Below, in pieces: positions 32,197 through 35,382 of a DNA stretch of 35,382 nucleotides. The position numbers and the translations under genes were made by a program. The DNA lies in NCBI GenBank assembly GCA_023957115.1, contig JAMLHN010000039.1, positions 1 to 35,382 on the forward strand. Direction: 5' to 3'. The notes beneath the pieces are model-generated. The model made no database searches and had not been told where the DNA came from. It was given only the letters and a program-made list of their open reading frames with translations. The DNA comes from Thermomicrobiales bacterium (GTDB lineage Bacteria > Chloroflexota > Chloroflexia > Thermomicrobiales > UBA6265). The stretch's first letter is position 1; the number at the start of each line of letters is the position of its first letter.

Positions 32197-33340
32197 GGGC
32201 TGGCTCTTCCGTAGGCGTTGGAGGTACCGGCGTCTCGGTTGATTCGGGCGGCGCGATCACCGGTTCCTCGGTACTGGCCGGCTCGGCCGGCTGCTCCTGC
32301 GCAGCGTTGGTATCTTCACCGGCCGCGCTGGGATCACCACCACCAACCCCCAGGGCAATCGCGGTCTGCTCCGCCGGACTGTAGGTCGGTTCGGACTGGG
32401 TCGAGCTCGGTCCGTCATCCGAGGCTTCGGCTGGCGTCTCCGTCGCCGCGTTTTCGACCGACTCCTCTTCCGGAACTGCGGTTCTGGTCGGCGCGAGATC
32501 CGCTTCCGAGGTCGGCGATGCCGGCAGTTGGGCTATCGTGTGAATCTCAGGGGAATTGTTCTCGAACTGGCCGCGAATCTCCGCGTAGCTCGGCAGCACG
32601 CCACCCTGCCAGGCGCCGACCCCGGCGATGGCCAAGAAAAGCGCGGCAAAGCGCAGCGCCCAGGCCCGCCGGTTCCGGCGTTCCCGATTGTCCATACCGT
32701 CGAGCGGTTTCAGGTTCCAGTCGTTCTGGCGTGGGATGACATTCGCCTCTGGACTGACGGCGGCGCCCCCTGCCAACTGGGGGGTGCCGGACCAATCCGG
32801 CATTGGATCGGGAGGGGGAGCAATTGGCGGAAAATCATCGTCATCGAGCGCGGCATAGACCGGAAACGCCGGGAGCGGATCGACCGGCGCCGGGCTATGC
32901 TTGCGCTCGTACGGTGCGGGACGAGCCGAAATGATCGGTTCTTCGTCCAGGAACATGCTGGAGTCCCAGGTCGGGAACTCCGGTTCGTACCGTTCCTGTG
33001 GGTTGAGCACATCGACCAACTCGGCCGCGGCCAACCTGCCTTCGCGAATGATGAATGTGAGCGCTTCGGGAAGACGCTGTCCCGGAGTCTGTACCTGCAA
33101 GCCGATGGTGCCGGTACGGCGCAAGGCAGGAGGCGCAACGAGCCAGTCGTGTTTGATGTCGAGCGCAACCGCACCACCGCGAACGAGCGCTAGCCGGTCG
33201 TTGGTCACGATCAACAGGCAGGCAAGATCGGCGCCGCCACCGGCGACCAGGATCTGGCCCTCCCACAAGATGCCTTCGCTCTGGAGTTGTCGCCAGGCGC
33301 TGCCACGGGGGCGGCCTACGATGGGCAGATCGTCTGACAT
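32192..33340 (-). CDS. Membrane-anchored modular protein, N-terminal part (frameshifted)
   Basis: A 382-aa open frame. Residues 1 to about 112 form a compact beta-rich domain (WEGQILVAGGGADLACLLIV, TNDRLALVRGG) of the PH/GRAM-like type, tentatively. A Pro/Asp-rich linker follows to about 215, then a basic stretch RERRNRR and one membrane helix (about 225-246), then an extracytoplasmic linker rich in Pro, Thr, Glu and Ala. The topology is therefore cytoplasmic sensor-like domain, membrane helix, external linker. The frame stops at 32192 after TPTEEPAP, but the neighbouring frame continues the linker and a folded domain. The ATG at 33340 is chosen because AGAGGG lies eight bases upstream; a longer frame runs into the promoter palindrome. 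Function unknown. Confidence 0.75.
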   Translation of the reverse strand: MSDDLPIVGRPRGSAWRQLQSEGILWEGQILVAGGGADLACLLIVTNDRLALVRGGAVALDIKHDWLVAPPALRRTGTIGLQVQTPGQRLPEALTFIIREGRLAAAELVDVLNPQERYEPEFPTWDSSMFLDEEPIISARPAPYERKHSPAPVDPLPAFPVYAALDDDDFPPIAPPPDPMPDWSGTPQLAGGAAVSPEANVIPRQNDWNLKPLDGMDNRERRNRRAWALRFAALFLAIAGVGAWQGGVLPSYAEIRGQFENNSPEIHTIAQLPASPTSEADLAPTRTAVPEEESVENAATETPAEASDDGPSSTQSEPTYSPAEQTAIALGVGGGDPSAAGEDTNAAQEQPAEPASTEEPVIAPPESTETPVPPTPTEEPAP

Positions 33341-33475
33341 GAGTGGTTCCCTCTCGAGCGGTACCAAGCCAACGTGTTCCAGCACACACGTTGATGACGG
33401 GTTACGTTTCCGGCAACCGTGGGGGACGGGGTACCGGCTCGGGCGGGAACTGTGACAAGCCGTGACAATCAGGCA

Positions 33476-33494
33476 TACGTACACAGTGTACGTA
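33476..33494. promoter_or_regulatory. 19-bp perfect palindrome, probable operator
   Basis: TACGTACAC-A-GTGTACGTA is perfectly symmetric with 9-base arms, the form of a TetR- or PadR-type operator. On the minus strand a TATGCT box (33501-33506) lies seven bases upstream, so the palindrome would cover the transcription start of the modular-protein and dehydrogenase operon. No cognate regulator is encoded in the window. Confidence 0.6.
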
Positions 33495-33561
33495 CAGTCT
33501 AGCATACCCTCCGGGGCTGTTACGAGTGGGAATAGCCGGGAATTTGCTCAACGGGTTCTGG

Positions 33562-33821
33562 GGAGTTAGGAGTTGGGGTTTAGGAGTTAGGAGCGACACG
33601 GTCCTGCGTCCTGAGCCCCGGGTCCTGCGACGATTTGGACGGCTGATCTTGGGGCATGACCGAACGGATTCCGGGCCAGTCCAGCGCGGGCAGAGTCACG
33701 TCGTCGAGTTTTTGAACACGCCTATCGATCTACGGTCGATCGTGCAGGACGCGGAGGCGCCTGCGCTACGATCGTTGACGAAAGGTTTTCCTAACTCCTC
33801 TAAATCCCAACTCCTAACTCC
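33562..33821. repeat. 260-bp unit with terminal inverted repeats (MITE-like)
   Basis: The left end 33562-33593 (GGAGTTAGGAGTTGGGG and on) is the reverse complement of 33789-33821 apart from one mismatch and a two-base insertion. The arms are themselves built of GGAGTTA-type units. The interior has no gene and carries copy 2 of the dispersed 108-bp repeat. The right arm ends three bases before the stop codon of the gene at 33824. It occupies most of the 483-bp gap between the two leftward transcription units. Confidence 0.6.
33612..33720. repeat. Dispersed intergenic repeat, copy 2
   Basis: Gap-free match at about 80 percent to 9-117. It sits inside the unit bounded by inverted repeats. Copy 1 lacks recognisable arms within the sequence shown, but the window begins only eight bases before it. 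Confidence 0.7.
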
Positions 33822-33823
33822 TC

Positions 33824-34705
33824 CTACGGCGTCGGAGTGCCGGCTTCCGCAGGGGTGTCGAGGCTGCGGAGCATGGTGACCGCATCCTGGATCTTGGTAC
33901 TGGCTGAGCTGAGCAACGATTCATCGTTCGTAGTCAATGCCTGCGCGATGTCGGCGGCGGCGCTATCCAGCAACGACAGCGCTTCGAGGTATCGACGGTC
34001 GAACTCCTCGTAGGCCGGGGGAGGACTCACTTCGTGCGCGACCCGATAGAGGAGTTGCCAGAGGAAGAGCTCGCCGCGGACCTGATTGGTCCAGACGCTG
34101 TCTCCTGGATTTGGATCGGCGAAAAGCGCGTCGATGCGTTGCAAGCTTCCGACCAAGATCGTGAGCTGGCTGCTGACCATCGAGGAATAGGCCGCGGCGC
34201 TCATCGTCGTGGGTTCGGAACCGACGCCTGCGGGCGCCGCGCCGGTGACGGCGAGGAAGGTCGAAATGCCAGTCTCCCCGGAGTTGGCGGCATTTGGCGC
34301 CAGATACGCGATGCCACTGAGCCCAGAATCGCCGACCGGCCGCAGGCCAATGGAGAGGGCGCCATCCGCCCCGGGAACGCCACCAACCTCGCCACATGCG
34401 ACCGCAGCATGGCTGACCGGGTCGAGCACGAAGAGAGCCGCCGGTGAACCGGTCAGCATATCGAGCGAGACGGGCGCAATCGAATACGACGCAGCCGCTT
34501 GGGCAGCTCCTGCCGCGCCGACTGGAGGCGAATCCGCAAAACTGACGTCATCGAGCTGGGCAATGCCGTCTCCCGGTGCATCGCAGGCACCGGACCGCAG
34601 TTGGACGAAATAGCTGGCGGGCGTTGTTTGCGCGTTGCCAAGCGACCAACCCTGCGCTCCCAGCATTGCCAGGATGCAAACCAGGGTCAGAACGAATCGT
34701 TTCAT
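33824..34705 (-). CDS. Exported protein of unknown function
   Basis: A 293-aa protein with a classical Sec signal peptide (MKRF, hydrophobic core, cleavage near GNAQTTPA). I do not recognise the family. The first two-thirds are rich in Ala, Gly and Ser with features of small beta domains (SYFVQLRSGACDAPGDG, then IAPVSLDMLTG). There is a pair of Cys residues (near the N-terminus and at AACGEVGG). The last third is helical and amphipathic (WQLLYRVAHEV, YLEALSLLDSAAADIAQAL). The ATG at 34705 has AAGGAAG five bases upstream. It follows the 34721 gene after 15 bases, so the two exported proteins are one operon. The stop directly abuts the inverted-repeat unit. Confidence 0.75.
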   Translation of the reverse strand: MKRFVLTLVCILAMLGAQGWSLGNAQTTPASYFVQLRSGACDAPGDGIAQLDDVSFADSPPVGAAGAAQAAASYSIAPVSLDMLTGSPAALFVLDPVSHAAVACGEVGGVPGADGALSIGLRPVGDSGLSGIAYLAPNAANSGETGISTFLAVTGAAPAGVGSEPTTMSAAAYSSMVSSQLTILVGSLQRIDALFADPNPGDSVWTNQVRGELFLWQLLYRVAHEVSPPPAYEEFDRRYLEALSLLDSAAADIAQALTTNDESLLSSASTKIQDAVTMLRSLDTPAEAGTPTP

Positions 34706-34720
34706 TTCAGCTTCCTTCCG

Positions 34721-35218
34721 TTATGGGAGCGGGATCCGAAACTGCGGTTGTGGGGCGAGATAGATGATCTCGCCGGCTACCGTTGCTTCCGGGACGGTGA
34801 ACCACACCCAACCGCGCGAACGCTCGCCGGGATTGAGATTACGGGGATTGATCGTCGGCTCCATCCCAATGGCACTGCCGCCCCGGTATTCGATCCCATC
34901 GTCATCCCGCAGCCGAATATCGATGGGCGTAAAGGCAAGCGGCTGATCGGAATCGTTGACGATCTCGACCTCGGCCGCCGTGAATCGCATTCCGGCTGGT
35001 TTTTCCTGGGGCGCCTGGATCTCCCCGGAATAGTTCTCCTCATACGTGTGCAGCACGACACTCCAATTGGGCGTCGTCGCGGTGCGCCCGGCCGCGGGCG
35101 CTTCGGGCGTACCCTGGGCGTGCGCGTGCCCGACCCGCAACGCGGCGACGGCCATTCCGGCCGCCATCGTTCCGATCAGCTCGCGACGGGTCGATCGAGG
35201 GAACTGTGGTGTTTCCAT
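34721..35218 (-). CDS. Tat-exported small DUF4352-like protein
   Basis: A 165-aa protein with a Tat leader (STRRELIGT, hydrophobic stretch, cleavage near HAHAQGTPE) and one beta-sandwich-like domain: VEIVNDSDQPLAFTPIDIRL, then LNPGERSRGWVWFTVPEA. The pattern resembles the external domain at 31558-32196, so two proteins of this type lie within 3.5 kb. The ATG at 35218 is preferred over a longer open frame because GGAG lies five bases upstream and the leader then begins normally. Extracytoplasmic; function unknown. The 164 bases upstream to the window end show no other gene. Confidence 0.78.
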   Translation of the reverse strand: METPQFPRSTRRELIGTMAAGMAVAALRVGHAHAQGTPEAPAAGRTATTPNWSVVLHTYEENYSGEIQAPQEKPAGMRFTAAEVEIVNDSDQPLAFTPIDIRLRDDDGIEYRGGSAIGMEPTINPRNLNPGERSRGWVWFTVPEATVAGEIIYLAPQPQFRIPLP

Positions 35219-35382
35219 GCTGTCTCCGCTCCCGGGGCCGGGTTCCGGCCCGAACTGTCTTGTCGGTTGAACCACCTGGCGACCGTTCGGCTTGCGGGGC
35301 CGGAGAGAGAGGCTCCAGCCCCTAAAGCGCAATCCAAAATGGTTGCCAGCGTCGAGATGGCTGCTGGGTGCGTCCGTTATCG

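Noticed and set aside
32192..32199. Programmed ribosomal frameshifting
   Set aside because: There is only a run of four identical bases, with no classic slippery heptamer or evident downstream structure, so an indel is simpler.
1..35382. tRNA genes, rRNA genes and CRISPR arrays
   Set aside because: No cloverleaf with a CCA or T-loop signature, rRNA-like stretch or regularly spaced short repeats were seen on either strand by eye. A dedicated scan could still find a tRNA.

Overview
The window looks like chromosomal DNA of a high-GC bacterium, most plausibly a Chloroflexota of the Thermomicrobia type. This is an inference. It rests on GC-rich codon use, several solute-binding proteins with twin-arginine (Tat) leaders and no lipobox cysteine followed by Ala/Thr/Pro-rich linkers, and an abundance of oligopeptide ABC transporters. 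No rRNA, tRNA, CRISPR array, transposase or integrase gene was found.

Layout. (1) 0.2-6.8 kb, + strand: a complete peptide-transport operon, made of a binding protein broken by a frameshift, a permease, a permease-ATPase fusion, a second ATPase and an IclR regulator, coupled mostly by ATGA overlaps. (2) 6.85-16.4 kb: a segment that looks less GC-rich by eye and is flanked by 33-bp perfect direct repeats. The right copy is the 3' end of an intact small gene for an excisionase-like DNA-binding protein. The left copy is a 17-codon remnant of a similar gene. The segment carries a leftward operon (class A beta-lactamase-fold serine hydrolase, S15/CocE-type hydrolase, peptide-binding protein, two permeases) and a divergent pair (IclR regulator, N-acyl-D-amino-acid deacylase-like amidohydrolase). 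(3) 16.4-22.4 kb: CCA-adding enzyme, an orphan metal/siderophore-type binding protein, a DoxX-like membrane protein, and a two-gene ThiZ/TauB-like plus TauC-like transporter without a binding protein. (4) 22.5-28.3 kb: a divergent locus with two more peptide permeases and a D-glutamate-cyclase-like protein leftward, and a binding protein plus an M14-like metallohydrolase rightward, ending at a strong hairpin. (5) 28.4-35.2 kb, all leftward: a DUF349 protein, an iron-type alcohol dehydrogenase, a membrane-anchored modular protein split by a one-base frameshift, and two exported proteins of unknown function.

How the genes fit together. Three peptide-uptake systems lie within 28 kb, but only the first has ATPases. 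Regions 2 and 4 each pair a peptide importer with hydrolases typical of D-amino-acid or acyl-amide chemistry, suggesting uptake followed by cytoplasmic breakdown of peptides containing D-residues, perhaps murein-derived or beta-lactam-like. This is the most interesting hypothesis here and is untested.

The intergenic DNA is rich in dispersed and palindromic repeats: a ~108-bp repeat near both window ends, a ~110-bp palindromic repeat after two binding-protein genes, and a 260-bp unit with terminal inverted repeats. It also holds operator-like palindromes.
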